64,000 nucleotides of DNA from Halomonas meridiana (lineage in GTDB: Bacteria > Pseudomonadota > Gammaproteobacteria > Pseudomonadales > Halomonadaceae): NCBI RefSeq assembly GCF_009846525.1, contig NZ_CP024621.1:1674001-1738000 (forward strand). The letters are read 5' to 3'. The notes under the pieces were generated by a model. The model ran no database searches and was not told the origin of the DNA. It worked only from the letters and a program-made list of their open reading frames with translations. This document shows positions 44,908 to 54,634 of the stretch, piece after piece. A program made the position numbers and the translations under genes. The number at the start of each line of letters is the position of its first letter. The stretch's first letter is position 1.

Positions 44908-46110
44908 TTATCGGTGGTGGACCTGCAGTTGGCCACTGTGGTCGTCGAGTTGCCGCTGGCGTCCGGCCAAGAGCGCAAAGCCACAGCAAATGCCAATCAG
45001 GCCGAGCAGCAGCCAAGCGATATGCTGCGTGCTGGCGCCAGCTTGCAGCAGCAAACCGACGCCGAAGGGGCCCAGGGCGGCCAGCGTATAACCACCTCCT
45101 TGCACCAGACCGGAGAGTTGGCCTGCCAAACGCTCGTTGGCGGTACGCAGCACCAACAAGCTTAACGCAAGGCTAAAGCTTCCACCTTGCCCGAGCCCAA
45201 GCAGGACAGCGCCAGGCCAACGCCAGCCCAAGGGGGCCGCCAGCAGGAAGACAAGCCCCAGTGCAGTGCATAGCAAGACCAGTAAGAGCGCCGGTCGCTG
45301 ATCTCGGTATAAGCGTGCGAACCAGGGGGCGCTCAACGCGGAGATCAGTTGGCACATGATGGAAACGGCCATCGTCCAGCCTGCGGTGGCCTCAGTGTAA
45401 CCCCGCGCGATGAGCAGCGTCGGTAGCCAGCCAAAAACGATATAGGCCATGGAAGATTGGATGCCCATGAAGAGCATCACCTGCCACGTTAGTGGCTGCT
45501 TAAGTAATGCACTAAGAGGCTGCACAGCGGGCCGTTGAAGAACGCTTGCGTTGTTTGGGGCAGGCGCATAGCGCATCCACACGATGAGCGTGGTGAGCGC
45601 CAAGAGTGCCCAGCTCACGAGACTGGCTTGCCAGTCCCCCAGCCACTGCATGAAAGGGACGCTGAGCCCAGCACCTAGAGCACCACCCAAGCAGAGCGCC
45701 ATGGTATATAGGCCCGTCAGCAGGTCGGCACTGGCGGGAAGCTCGCGCTTGACCAGGGCGGGCAACAGCGTGCCAGCCAGCCCGATGGCACTGCCAGCCA
45801 TGGCGGTACCGACGTAGAGCAATCCTGGAAACGGTAACACTCGCACCCATAAGCCGGTGGCCAGCAGCAGCAGGGCAGCACTTAGCGCACGTTCGCTTCC
45901 AATGCGGCGCCCGATCATGGGAGCCAGTGGGGCCGTCAAGCCCAAAAACAGCACGGGAAGGGTGGTCAATACTCCAGCCGCAGAAGCAGACAGCCCCGCG
46001 TTCTCTTGCAGCCGATTGAGTAGCGGGGCTACCGATGACATGGCAGGGCGTAAATTGAGCCCTACCATGAACATCAGCACAATGAAGCGACAAGCGTGGC
46101 GTGAGACCAT
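44908..46110 (-). CDS. MFS transporter of the CynX/NimT (cyanate transporter-like) family
   Basis: A 400-residue major facilitator protein with 12 predicted helices. GLNLRPAMSSVAPLLNRLQENAGLS at the N-terminus and LFLGLTAPLAPMIGRRIG between TM2 and TM3 are typical of the CynX/NimT branch. Substrate is unknown; no cyanase gene lies nearby. Probably co-transcribed with ansA (27-base gap) and the upstream small gene (9-base gap). Confidence 0.8.
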   Translation of the reverse strand: MVSRHACRFIVLMFMVGLNLRPAMSSVAPLLNRLQENAGLSASAAGVLTTLPVLFLGLTAPLAPMIGRRIGSERALSAALLLLATGLWVRVLPFPGLLYVGTAMAGSAIGLAGTLLPALVKRELPASADLLTGLYTMALCLGGALGAGLSVPFMQWLGDWQASLVSWALLALTTLIVWMRYAPAPNNASVLQRPAVQPLSALLKQPLTWQVMLFMGIQSSMAYIVFGWLPTLLIARGYTEATAGWTMAVSIMCQLISALSAPWFARLYRDQRPALLLVLLCTALGLVFLLAAPLGWRWPGAVLLGLGQGGSFSLALSLLVLRTANERLAGQLSGLVQGGGYTLAALGPFGVGLLLQAGASTQHIAWLLLGLIGICCGFALLAGRQRQLDDHSGQLQVHHR

Positions 46111-46119
46111 GACGCGAGC

Positions 46120-46620
46120 TTATTTCAGGTGAGGGCGAAGGTCGCCGCGGACCGCGTCGAGCAAGGTAATGAAGTGGAAGTCTTGAGGGGTGTCCAGGCA
46201 GTCGACACGTACTTGAGTTCGCATGCCCTTGTTGATATCGAGCTTGTCGTAAATCTCGAGCGTCAATTTGCTAGCGGGCTTATCCCCTGGGGCAATGATG
46301 CCCTCTTCCAGGGTAAAGGTTTCCAGCAGAGTGACGCGTACACGGGTGCTGTTGCCTTCGCTCAAGACGCGGCGCACGAACAGCCAGCCTTCACAGGGCA
46401 AAGACGCATTGTCGCGCTCACGAAGAAAGAGCGTACGGTAGCAGGCCCCTTCGGTGGACGCTTTTTCGGCCATGCTGCGATATGCCTGGACGACTTGATT
46501 GGCCGAGGCGCGGGCGTCCTCTAGGCGTTGCGCAATGCCCTGATGCTCGCGGCTGAGTTGCTCCTGACGCTGAAAGGTCAGCCATTGGCGGTAATCGGCC
46601 ATGAGTTGTGAAGACGCCAT
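46120..46620 (-). CDS. Conserved hypothetical protein
   Basis: A 166-residue cytoplasmic protein that I do not recognise. The first 60 residues are helical and charged (QWLTFQRQEQLSREHQGIAQ), the rest probably beta-rich (CEGWLFVRRVLSEGNSTRVRVTLLETFTL). No signal peptide or membrane helix. GGAG lies five bases before the ATG at 46620. Lies between rhlE and the MFS gene, all on the minus strand. Confidence 0.7.
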   Translation of the reverse strand: MASSQLMADYRQWLTFQRQEQLSREHQGIAQRLEDARASANQVVQAYRSMAEKASTEGACYRTLFLRERDNASLPCEGWLFVRRVLSEGNSTRVRVTLLETFTLEEGIIAPGDKPASKLTLEIYDKLDINKGMRTQVRVDCLDTPQDFHFITLLDAVRGDLRPHLK

Positions 46621-46696
46621 AGTCACTCCATGAATTAATTCAGCAAAAACGCCGGAATAGACGAGGCGCTACCTTCGCATATTCCGGGCATTCGGG

Positions 46697-47950
46697 CTAG
46701 CGGCGGCTACGACGACGGCGCTCGCCACCGGCGTTGGCTGCCTGTCCTTCCGGCTTGCGCTGGCGCGGGGAACGCTGGCCGCGGCGGCCATTTTCGATGG
46801 GCTCTGGTTTGGCATTCGGGTCAGGTTCGAAGCCAGGTTCGATGTGCTTGGGCAGCGTCTGATTGATCAGTCGCTCGATGTTTTTGAGCAAGCCATGCTC
46901 ATCGACGCATACCAACGAGACGGCTTCACCATTGCTGCCCGCGCGACCCGTACGGCCAATGCGGTGAACGTAATCTTCAGCCACATTGGGTAGGTCGAAA
47001 TTCACCACGTGGGGCAGTTCGTTGATGTCCAGGCCACGCGCGGCAATATCGGTGGCCACTAGCACCTGCAGGTCGCCGCTCTTGAACGCGCCCAGCGCTC
47101 GGGTGCGTGCGCCTTGGCTTTTGTTGCCATGGATCGCCATGGCCGGTATGTCCTGTTTCGAGAGCTGCTCGGCTAGCCGGTTAGCGCCATGCTTGGTGCG
47201 TGTGAATACCAGTACTTGGAACCAGTTGTGCCGCAGAATCAGATGCGCCAACAAGTCGCGTTTCTTATCACGGTCCACACGGTAGATAGCCTGTTCGATC
47301 TTTTCTGCTGTGGTGTTACGCGGGGCGACTTCAATCAGCGCAGGGTCGTTGAGCAGTTGTTTGGCCAGGGTCTGGATCTCGTTGGAGAACGTGGCCGAAA
47401 ACAGCAGGTTCTGCCGCTGCTTGGGCACTAGACGCAGCAGTCGCTTGATATCGTGAATGAACCCCATGTCGAGCATGCGGTCGGCTTCATCCAAAACCAG
47501 AATCTCAACGGCGGCCAGGTCGACATGCCCTTGCTGGTGCAGGTCGAGCAGCCGGCCAGGGGTCGCTACCAGGACATCCAGGCCATGCCGCAGGGCATCG
47601 ACTTGGGGCTGTTGGCCGACGCCGCCAAAAATAATGTGAGAGCGCAGCGATAGGTGTTGTCCGTAAGCGGCAACGCTCTCACCCACTTGAGCCGCCAGCT
47701 CACGGGTGGGGGTAAGAACGAGTGCACGCACCTGGCGTTTACCCGGGCGTTTGCCGTTTGCCAGGCGCTGTAGCATCGGCAGCGTGAAGCCTGCCGTTTT
47801 GCCCGTACCGGTTTGCGCGCTGGCAAGAAGATCGCGTCCTTCTAGAACGACGGGAATGGCCTTTTGTTGAATAGGCGTCGGCTGTGTGTAGCCCTGCGCA
47901 TTCACCGCGCGCAGTAAATCGTCGTGCAGACCAAGATCAGAAAAGCTCAT
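46697..47950 (-). CDS. rhlE: DEAD-box ATP-dependent RNA helicase, RhlE type
   Basis: RNA helicase acting in ribosome maturation or RNA turnover. 417 residues with all family motifs: Q motif ([13 protein letters not shown]), motif [12 protein letters not shown], Ia [15 protein letters not shown] ([12 protein letters not shown]), III FSATF, IV-VI with [11 protein letters not shown] and [10 protein letters not shown]. The C-terminal 50 residues are basic and low-complexity ([14 protein letters not shown] to RRRRSRR), an RNA-binding tail as in RhlE. Assignment to RhlE rather than another paralogue is by overall resemblance. Confidence 0.9.
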   Translation of the reverse strand: MSFSDLGLHDDLLRAVNAQGYTQPTPIQQKAIPVVLEGRDLLASAQTGTGKTAGFTLPMLQRLANGKRPGKRQVRALVLTPTRELAAQVGESVAAYGQHLSLRSHIIFGGVGQQPQVDALRHGLDVLVATPGRLLDLHQQGHVDLAAVEILVLDEADRMLDMGFIHDIKRLLRLVPKQRQNLLFSATFSNEIQTLAKQLLNDPALIEVAPRNTTAEKIEQAIYRVDRDKKRDLLAHLILRHNWFQVLVFTRTKHGANRLAEQLSKQDIPAMAIHGNKSQGARTRALGAFKSGDLQVLVATDIAARGLDINELPHVVNFDLPNVAEDYVHRIGRTGRAGSNGEAVSLVCVDEHGLLKNIERLINQTLPKHIEPGFEPDPNAKPEPIENGRRGQRSPRQRKPEGQAANAGGERRRRSRR

Positions 47951-48221
47951 GCGTTCTCCGCAGTCGCATAGCAGTCGGCGCCACCAACTGGGCGGCGCTG
48001 CTAGGCGTCATGTTCAAAAAAGCGAGGATAGTACACCGTCGCGGCAGCGAAGTTTGACAGATAGCACGCTGTGCCGCGACGGGCGTTAAAACGACTTGTG
48101 ATACCTTAGGGTGTCACAAGAGGGAGACAGGGTGGCGCTGACAGTGACGTCGTTAGTGGCCGTGAGTGTAACACGAAAGTCTCACGTCAACGCGCTACCC
48201 GTAGCGATCATGCTTAGAGGA

Positions 48222-48809
48222 TTACAAGTGGCCGCCTTGGCGCAGCTGGTCGGCAATTTGCTCGGCCACTGCCTGCCAGCTCTCTCCCAAAGAGCGCACC
48301 AAGGCAGGGTAGCCATCCTGGTCGAGGGTCGTTTCAGCGGTAAAGCTCTTGAGGGCGAGCATCTCGCCGTCGCTATCGCGCAGTTGCCACTGGCCGCTGG
48401 CCACGGCGACGCCATCGTAGCGACCCTGGAATTGATCCACTTCCATGGAGAGCGTCAGGGTACCGGGACGGCTTCCCTCTGCCCGCACGACTTGCACGCT
48501 GGGGAGCTGGTCAGCTAATTCAGCACGTAATGCACGCTCTAGCTGGCGGCCGATGCTCTCTGCCCACTGATGTTCGCGGGCTTCATTCAAGGTGATGTCG
48601 TCTAACTGCATCACGATGCCATCCACGTCTAAATAGTGGGCGAGGCGGGGCGCGCTGACTTGAAGCGTCGCCTCGGCGCTGCTGGATGCGCTGACTGCCG
48701 GGCTTGCAGGCAACATGTAGCGCGTGGGCGGAGAGACGCTGCTGGCACAGGCGGACAAGAGCAGGCTCATGGCAGCTGCCAGCCATAACAAGGGTAATCG
48801 ACGTAGCAT
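48222..48809 (-). CDS. pqiC: PqiC family lipoprotein (intermembrane transport auxiliary protein)
   Basis: Outer-membrane-facing lipoprotein of the PqiABC system (PF03886). 195 residues with signal peptide and lipobox LLLSACASS (Cys near residue 20), followed by PTRYMLPASP. The rest is an ABC-transport auxiliary fold. ATG at 48809 is preferred over 48818 because AAGGA sits eight bases before it. Lies 15 bases after pqiB; last gene of the operon. Confidence 0.88.
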   Translation of the reverse strand: MLRRLPLLWLAAAMSLLLSACASSVSPPTRYMLPASPAVSASSSAEATLQVSAPRLAHYLDVDGIVMQLDDITLNEAREHQWAESIGRQLERALRAELADQLPSVQVVRAEGSRPGTLTLSMEVDQFQGRYDGVAVASGQWQLRDSDGEMLALKSFTAETTLDQDGYPALVRSLGESWQAVAEQIADQLRQGGHL

Positions 48810-48824
48810 AACGGTCATCCTTAA

Positions 48825-50507
48825 TTAGCGAGGAGCGCGAGGAATCGGGTCCTGGGTATCCAAATTGTCGAACAGCAGCGCCCGAGGGTTCTCGTTGAGC
48901 GTTCGGGTGAGCGGCTGAAGGTCACGCATCAGCCTGTCCAAGCGCTCGATAGCGCCGGTCAGTTCCTGATACGCCGGCGAAGAGGGCGATACGCCTTCCA
49001 GCGTGCTGCGCAGCTCTTCCAATGTGCCGTTCAGGTTGCCGCCGATCGCTTGGGTGTCGGGATCGTTCAGCAGCTGATTGATGGATGCGCTGACCTCGCG
49101 CACTTCGTTGAGCACGCTTTCAGAGGCTTGCAGGTTACGATCCAATCCCGCCAGCAGTGGCTCCACTTCGAGGTCGTTGAGTTTTTCCAATAGGCTCGTT
49201 ACCTGCGCCTGTATCTGTGCAAACCCACCGGCCACCGTTGGGAAAACGGTTCGATCGGCAAACCTCTCTGCCACGTATTCGTCGGCCAAATCGCGCTGGA
49301 AGTTAAGATCGACGAACAGTGCTCCTGTCAGCAGGCTGCCGTTTTTGAGCGACGCGCGCAGGCCCAGGCCGAACATGCGCTTGAAGCGGTTATCCCACTC
49401 CTCCAAATCGATATCGGTATTTTCGATGCCCAGGCGCTGAGGCTCGATGCGAATCAGGACTGGAATCGCGAAACGCGCGCGTGAATCCGGCTGCGGCGCC
49501 GTGAAGTTCCAGGGGACGGCGGCCACGGTGCCGATTCTTACGCCGCGAAACTCCACCGGTGCGCCCCGAGACAAGCCACGCACCGTGTCATCCACCAGCA
49601 GGACATACTCCAGGTAGCGATTGAAGGTGCCTTCTCGGGCGGTGTCTTCGTCGGCATAGAGGTTAAAGCGCGTATTGGCTTCAACCGGCTTGCCCATGGG
49701 GAGGTCTTCCGGTACGCCAAAGGTGACGCCGCCGCCAAGCAGCGCTTCGAGAGACTCTACGTTCACACGCACGCCATCGGCATCCAGGCGGAAGTCGATG
49801 CCGCTGGCCGTCCAAAACCGGGTACTGTCGGTGACGAGCTGGGCGTAGGGCTCTTCGATGAAGACTTGATGGTGCATGGTGCGGGTTTCTGGCTCGAAGC
49901 GCGTGTCTTCGACGCGACCTACCGTGTAGCCCTGATAAGAGACCGGATCGCCAATGCGCAGCGAATTACCCAGCTGGCTTACCAGGTTGATTTGCAGGCC
50001 TGCTTGACCGGCGGGCGCAACGGGAGGGACATCGCTGACTTCAAATTCGCGTTTCGGTTCGTCGGATTGGCCGGGTTCCAGTTGAATGTACGCCCCCGAC
50101 AGTACCGTGCCCAAGCCGCTGATGCCTTCACGGCCAATACGCGGTTTGACGACCCAAAAGCGACTATCTTCCCTCAACATGGCTTCCGCTTCGGGCTGAA
50201 TGCGCGCCACCATGACCGCATGCGAAAGGTCGTCGGAGAGACGGACGCTTTGCACGCGACCGATTTCCACGTTTCGACTGCGGATGAGGGTGCTGCCCGC
50301 TTCGATTCCTTCGGCACTTTCCATGGTAAGTGTGACCAGCGTGCCGCGACTCGAGTAATTATCGTACACCAGCCATAGGCCGATGATGACGGCGACCAGC
50401 GGCACGATCCAAATGGGGGATAGGCGCGTTTGTGGCGAGGATTTCGCTTTGTGTAATTCGCCATTGTCGGTGTCAGGTGTGTTCTGAGGCGTTGAATCGT
50501 TAGCCAT
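48825..50507 (-). CDS. pqiB: PqiB, MCE-domain lipid transport protein
   Basis: Periplasm-spanning protein that forms a tunnel for lipids between inner and outer membranes. 560 residues: cytoplasmic N-terminus, one membrane helix (about 33-53, SPIWIVPLVAVIIGLWLVY), then three MCE/MlaD domains (for example TLVTLTMESAEGIEAGSTLIRSRNVEIGRV and RGAPVEFRGVRIGTV) and a C-terminal coiled coil (about 425-540). ATG 50507 follows AAGGA by eight bases; it overlaps the end of pqiA by eight bases. Confidence 0.93.
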   Translation of the reverse strand: MANDSTPQNTPDTDNGELHKAKSSPQTRLSPIWIVPLVAVIIGLWLVYDNYSSRGTLVTLTMESAEGIEAGSTLIRSRNVEIGRVQSVRLSDDLSHAVMVARIQPEAEAMLREDSRFWVVKPRIGREGISGLGTVLSGAYIQLEPGQSDEPKREFEVSDVPPVAPAGQAGLQINLVSQLGNSLRIGDPVSYQGYTVGRVEDTRFEPETRTMHHQVFIEEPYAQLVTDSTRFWTASGIDFRLDADGVRVNVESLEALLGGGVTFGVPEDLPMGKPVEANTRFNLYADEDTAREGTFNRYLEYVLLVDDTVRGLSRGAPVEFRGVRIGTVAAVPWNFTAPQPDSRARFAIPVLIRIEPQRLGIENTDIDLEEWDNRFKRMFGLGLRASLKNGSLLTGALFVDLNFQRDLADEYVAERFADRTVFPTVAGGFAQIQAQVTSLLEKLNDLEVEPLLAGLDRNLQASESVLNEVREVSASINQLLNDPDTQAIGGNLNGTLEELRSTLEGVSPSSPAYQELTGAIERLDRLMRDLQPLTRTLNENPRALLFDNLDTQDPIPRAPR

Positions 50508-51843
50508 CAACAGGTTCCTTGGTGGCCGTTTTACGGCGAAGAGGGCGTGGAGTATGAGTGTCCCATATCAAACGGGGGTCGAACGTCATGGCCGCCAGCA
50601 TCGTGAGCACGACGACTGCACCAAACGCAAGGGCAGCAGGCCCTGGCGTAATCGACATCAACGACCCGGCACGAATGAGGGCAACCAAAATGGCTACGAC
50701 AAATACGTCAACCATAGACCAGCGTCCAATGAATTCCGTCAATCGGTAAAGACGGGTGCGGCTCTGGGCATTGAGGTCATTGCTGCGTTTCAGCATCAGG
50801 CAGAGCCAAGCCAGGGCCACCAGTTTGCCCACTGGAACGATGACGCTGGCCACGAATATGACAGCGGCCACCGGCCATGACCCCATTTGGATGAGTTGTA
50901 CCACCCCGCCGATGATCGTGGACGGCGTGGCGTTACCCAAGCTCGTGGTGGTCATGATGGGGTACAGGTTAGCCGGCAGATACATGACCGTGGCAGCGAA
51001 CAGCAGTGCCCACGTGCGCTGCAAGCTGTGAGGCAACCGCGTATGCAGTTTTTCATGGCAGCGCAAACAGCGCTTCTTGCCGTGTTCGGTGCGATTGATC
51101 AAACCACAGGTGGGGCAGCCAGTGACGCCTTGGCTGGCAGCGGTCGTACCAGTTAGCGTTCCCTCGGGGGCGAGTGGCTCACCTTCGAGGGAGAACCACA
51201 TCCAATCGCCATCGATGGACTGCACCGTCATCAACAGCAAAATTCCAAACAGACAGAACGCCCAAAACGAAATGCCCAGCTCGATTTGCGCCATTCCCGC
51301 TACTTTGATCAGACTGACCAATGCGCCAATGATGAAAACATCCGCCATCATCCACGGGTTCAGGTGAGCCAATGAGCGGGCGATGTCGCGGCTAAACGGC
51401 ATGGGGCGTGCCCGCAAAAGGCCAAACTGTAACCATGCCACCCCCACCAGATAGACGGCGGGCAAGACGATGATCGTCATCATCACCGCGATGGCGACGA
51501 TGGGTTGGTGAAATTCGATGAGCGTCGTGGCGGTTTGCGACAGTTCGATTCGATTGCCTACTCCGCTGACACTGAAGCTGACGAATGGAAACGAGATCGC
51601 CACCATCAGTGCGATCAATGAGGCCAACGCCAGCGCCATGCTGCGCTGGGCGGGATAGCGGTGACGCTTGACCAATACATGCGAGCAGCGCGGGCAAGTG
51701 GCTTTCTCACTCGAATTGAGCGGCGGCAGGGCAGACACCCAGTCACACTCATGACAAGCGCGCAGACGTCGTCGCTGAGTGCGGGTCTCAGGCGGGAAAC
51801 AATCTACCTCGGGCGTCTTAACCGGCAGCGATGGCCGTTTCAT
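50500..51843 (-). CDS. pqiA: PqiA, paraquat-inducible inner-membrane protein
   Basis: Inner-membrane partner of PqiB. About 447 residues with two copies of the PqiA domain (PF04403): each has a zinc-ribbon-like cysteine pair set (CHECDWV/CPRCSHV and CPTCGLINR/CLRCHEKL) followed by four membrane helices. The start is uncertain: ATG at 51843 has no ribosome site, and a TTG at 51858 with GAGAG seven bases upstream is a plausible alternative. First gene of pqiABC; in E. coli this operon is SoxRS-inducible. Confidence 0.9.
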   Translation of the reverse strand: MKRPSLPVKTPEVDCFPPETRTQRRRLRACHECDWVSALPPLNSSEKATCPRCSHVLVKRHRYPAQRSMALALASLIALMVAISFPFVSFSVSGVGNRIELSQTATTLIEFHQPIVAIAVMMTIIVLPAVYLVGVAWLQFGLLRARPMPFSRDIARSLAHLNPWMMADVFIIGALVSLIKVAGMAQIELGISFWAFCLFGILLLMTVQSIDGDWMWFSLEGEPLAPEGTLTGTTAASQGVTGCPTCGLINRTEHGKKRCLRCHEKLHTRLPHSLQRTWALLFAATVMYLPANLYPIMTTTSLGNATPSTIIGGVVQLIQMGSWPVAAVIFVASVIVPVGKLVALAWLCLMLKRSNDLNAQSRTRLYRLTEFIGRWSMVDVFVVAILVALIRAGSLMSITPGPAALAFGAVVVLTMLAAMTFDPRLIWDTHTPRPLRRKTATKEPVDG

Positions 51844-52028
51844 AAAGGAGTAATGGGGCAACAGCAAACTCTCTGTGCATAATGCGGTTAGAACCAATAC
51901 GATGGGGCGTTGCTTATGTCAACCTAGGAAACGGGAAGGGTGCATGCAAACAGCGCTTGACCGAAGAGGCTAGTTAGACAAGGATGCAGCCGCGATAGTG
52001 CCTAACATTATGACATTAAGGAACTGAA

Positions 52029-53003
52029 ATGTTACTCGCCTTTCTTGCTGTGGTCGCGGGCTTGGTCCTGCTGATATGGAGTGCAGAGAAATTCATCGAT
52101 GGCGCTGCGGCGACGTCTCGCTGGTTGGGGTTATCGCCTCTGCTGATAGGCATGCTAGTGATCGGCTTTGGTACGTCGGCACCGGAAATGATGGTGTCGG
52201 TGTTGGCGGCCATGCAAGGCAACCCGGGCTTGGCGGTGGGTAATGCTTACGGTTCCAACATTGCCAATATGGGGCTGGTGCTCGGTTTCGTCGCGCTGAT
52301 GGCACCTTTGGCCGTTCATTCGAGCGTGATTCGCAAAGAGATGCCGCTACTCGTCATCGTCATGCTGGTAACGGGTTACATGCTGCTGGATGGCTGGATA
52401 TCGCGCATCGAAGCGGCCTTGCTGCTGGTGGGGTTGGGCGTCTTCATCACGGCCAGCATCATCAGCTCGCGCGGTCAGCAGGATGACCCGCTGATGGCAG
52501 AAGTGACCGAAAGCCTGGATAGCAAACCGATGTCTCGTGGTAAATCCATCATGTGGACGCTGATTGGTTTGGTGCTGTTGATTGCCAGCTCTCGCCTGCT
52601 GGTGTGGGGCGCCGTCGAAATCGCGGTAGGGTTTGGGGTCAGTGATTTGATCATCGGTTTGACCGTCGTCGCGGTGGGTACATCGCTACCGGAGCTGGCC
52701 TCGTCAATCAGTGCGCTGCGCCGTAACGAACACGATATGGTGTTGGGTAACGTAGTGGGCTCGAACCTGTTCAACAGTATGGCTGTGGTCGGCTTGGCAG
52801 GTGTCATCGTACCGATCGAAGCGGGGCGGGAAGTGCTGGTGCGTGATTGGGGCGTGATGACGTTCATGACGCTCATCATGGTGCTGTTTGCGTTCTCTTG
52901 GCGTGGTCGCCCGCGGCGCATCAATCGTGTTGAGGGCGGTGTGCTGTTTTCCATGTTCATTGCCTACACCGCCTATATGGTCAGCGTCGTAGTCATGTCT
53001 TAA
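52029..53003 (+). CDS. Calcium/sodium antiporter, YrbG family
   Basis: Inner-membrane CaCA-family cation exchanger, 324 residues with about ten helices in two inverted halves. Both alpha repeats are visible: GTSAPEMMVSVLAA with GNAYGSNIANMGLVLGF, and GTSLPELASSISAL with GNVVGSNLFNSMAVVGL. The acidic residues within GTSAPE and GTSLPE bind the cation. Ion specificity (Ca or K against Na) is by family only. Stand-alone. Confidence 0.9.
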   Translation: MLLAFLAVVAGLVLLIWSAEKFIDGAAATSRWLGLSPLLIGMLVIGFGTSAPEMMVSVLAAMQGNPGLAVGNAYGSNIANMGLVLGFVALMAPLAVHSSVIRKEMPLLVIVMLVTGYMLLDGWISRIEAALLLVGLGVFITASIISSRGQQDDPLMAEVTESLDSKPMSRGKSIMWTLIGLVLLIASSRLLVWGAVEIAVGFGVSDLIIGLTVVAVGTSLPELASSISALRRNEHDMVLGNVVGSNLFNSMAVVGLAGVIVPIEAGREVLVRDWGVMTFMTLIMVLFAFSWRGRPRRINRVEGGVLFSMFIAYTAYMVSVVVMS

Positions 53004-53216
53004 GTGTCGAATAACGGAAGTTGCCTGGAGAGTGTGCGTCAATGCGACACAGCTTTTCAGGCAAACTATCGCTGTATAACGATGGTCGAAGCGGTAAACT
53101 ACAACTCATGTAAAGAATAAGCTTAGTGCTTATAACTAAAATGCAGCGCCATTAAGGCTCAACTAAGCTTGTGACACCCATTGACGGGATACCAACTCAG
53201 GTCTTAGGAGAGTGTG

Positions 53217-54632
53217 ATGGAACTCGACCCCTTAGTACTATCGCGAATACAGTTCGCCTTCGTTGTATCGTTTCATGCGATCTTTCCAGTCTTTACTATT
53301 GGCCTAGCGTCTTACATTGCGCTGCTCCACGGGCTGTACTTCAAGACCGGCAATCCTGCGTGGGACCGCCTATCGCTGTTTTGGACCAAGGTGTTTGCCG
53401 TGGTCTTCGGTATGGGCGTCGTCTCGGGCATCGTGATGTCCTTCCAGTTCGGCACCAATTGGAGCAATTTCTCTCAGGCCGCCTCCAACTTCTTGGGGCC
53501 AGTGCTGAGCTATGAAGTCGTGACCGCGTTCTTCTTGGAAGCGGCCTTCCTTGGTGTGCTTCTCTTCGGTCGCGGTAAGGTCCCGCAAGGAGTGCACTTG
53601 TTTGCGGCTATCATGGTGGCTGTTGGCACGTTTATCTCTTCCTTCTGGATTTTGTCCGCTAACAGCTGGATGCATACCCCGGCAGGCGTGGAGCTGATCG
53701 ATAATCGCTTCCACGTGCTCTCTTGGTCTGAGGCCATCTTCAACCCTTCTTTCCCGTACCGCTTTGCTCACATGGCCATGGCGTCGTTCTTGACCGGTGG
53801 TTTCGTGGTGGCCGGGGTCAGCGCTTGGTTCCTGCTGCGTGGACGCGACCCGGAAGCCAACCGTCGCGCGCTCTCCATGTGTTTGTGGCTGTTGCTGTTC
53901 CTGGCGCCTGCTCAAGCCGTGGTGGGGGACTTCCATGGTCTCAACACGCTGGAGCATCAGCCCACTAAGGTGGCAGCAATGGAAGGGCATTGGGAAACGT
54001 CTGGCAACGTCCCGTTGCTGCTGTTTGCCATTCCCGACCAAGAGGCACAAATCAACCATTTTGAGATTGGTATCCCGAATCTGGCGAGCATGATCCTGAC
54101 TCACTCCACCGATGGTGTGATTCCAGGTGTCAGCGAAGCAGCGCCCGACGAGCAGCCGCCGGTGATCATCGTTTTCTGGGCTTTCCGTGTGATGGTGGGG
54201 ATCGGCTTATTGATGATTGCCACGGCCTTCGTCGGTTTATTGATGCGGCGCAAAGGCAAGGTGTATGAACATAATGGTTACTTGAAAGCACTGGTGTGCA
54301 TGATTCCGATGCCGTTTGCCGCCGTGTTGGCAGGTTGGATCGTTACTGAATCTGGCCGTGCGCCGTGGTTGGTTTACGGCATGATGACTCACGCCGAAGG
54401 CCTGACGCCTTCGCTAACCGGGCCGATGGCACTGTTCACTCTGATTGGTTACGTGGCGGTATACGCGGTCGTGTTCTACGCCGGTATCTACTACCTCACG
54501 CGTGTGGTGCGCAACGGCATGCTGCCTGAAGAGGAACAAGACACTACCAGCGAGAACTTCAAGCGTCCCATGCGTCCGTTCTCTGCTGCGCATACGCCTT
54601 TTGACGATGATGTCGATCCGGTAAGGAGCTAA
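53217..54632 (+). CDS. cydA: Cytochrome bd ubiquinol oxidase subunit I (CioA-like)
   Basis: Catalytic subunit of a bd-type quinol oxidase that reduces oxygen without proton pumping. 471 residues. The haem ligands fall in FVVSFHAIFPVFTIG (His near residue 20), the His/Glu positions of the first helices, and the Met-bearing stretch before the Q loop. The Q loop lacks the C-terminal insertion of E. coli CydA, placing it with the cyanide-insensitive (CioA) group. The end is MRPFSAAHTPFDDDVDPVRS. ATG 53217 has AGGAG six bases upstream. cydB follows two bases after the stop. Confidence 0.93.
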   Translation: MELDPLVLSRIQFAFVVSFHAIFPVFTIGLASYIALLHGLYFKTGNPAWDRLSLFWTKVFAVVFGMGVVSGIVMSFQFGTNWSNFSQAASNFLGPVLSYEVVTAFFLEAAFLGVLLFGRGKVPQGVHLFAAIMVAVGTFISSFWILSANSWMHTPAGVELIDNRFHVLSWSEAIFNPSFPYRFAHMAMASFLTGGFVVAGVSAWFLLRGRDPEANRRALSMCLWLLLFLAPAQAVVGDFHGLNTLEHQPTKVAAMEGHWETSGNVPLLLFAIPDQEAQINHFEIGIPNLASMILTHSTDGVIPGVSEAAPDEQPPVIIVFWAFRVMVGIGLLMIATAFVGLLMRRKGKVYEHNGYLKALVCMIPMPFAAVLAGWIVTESGRAPWLVYGMMTHAEGLTPSLTGPMALFTLIGYVAVYAVVFYAGIYYLTRVVRNGMLPEEEQDTTSENFKRPMRPFSAAHTPFDDDVDPVRS

Positions 54633-54634
54633 AC

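Noticed and set aside
53004..53216. FNR/ANR box upstream of cydA
   Set aside because: Searched for TTGAT, four bases, ATCAA; no acceptable match was seen.
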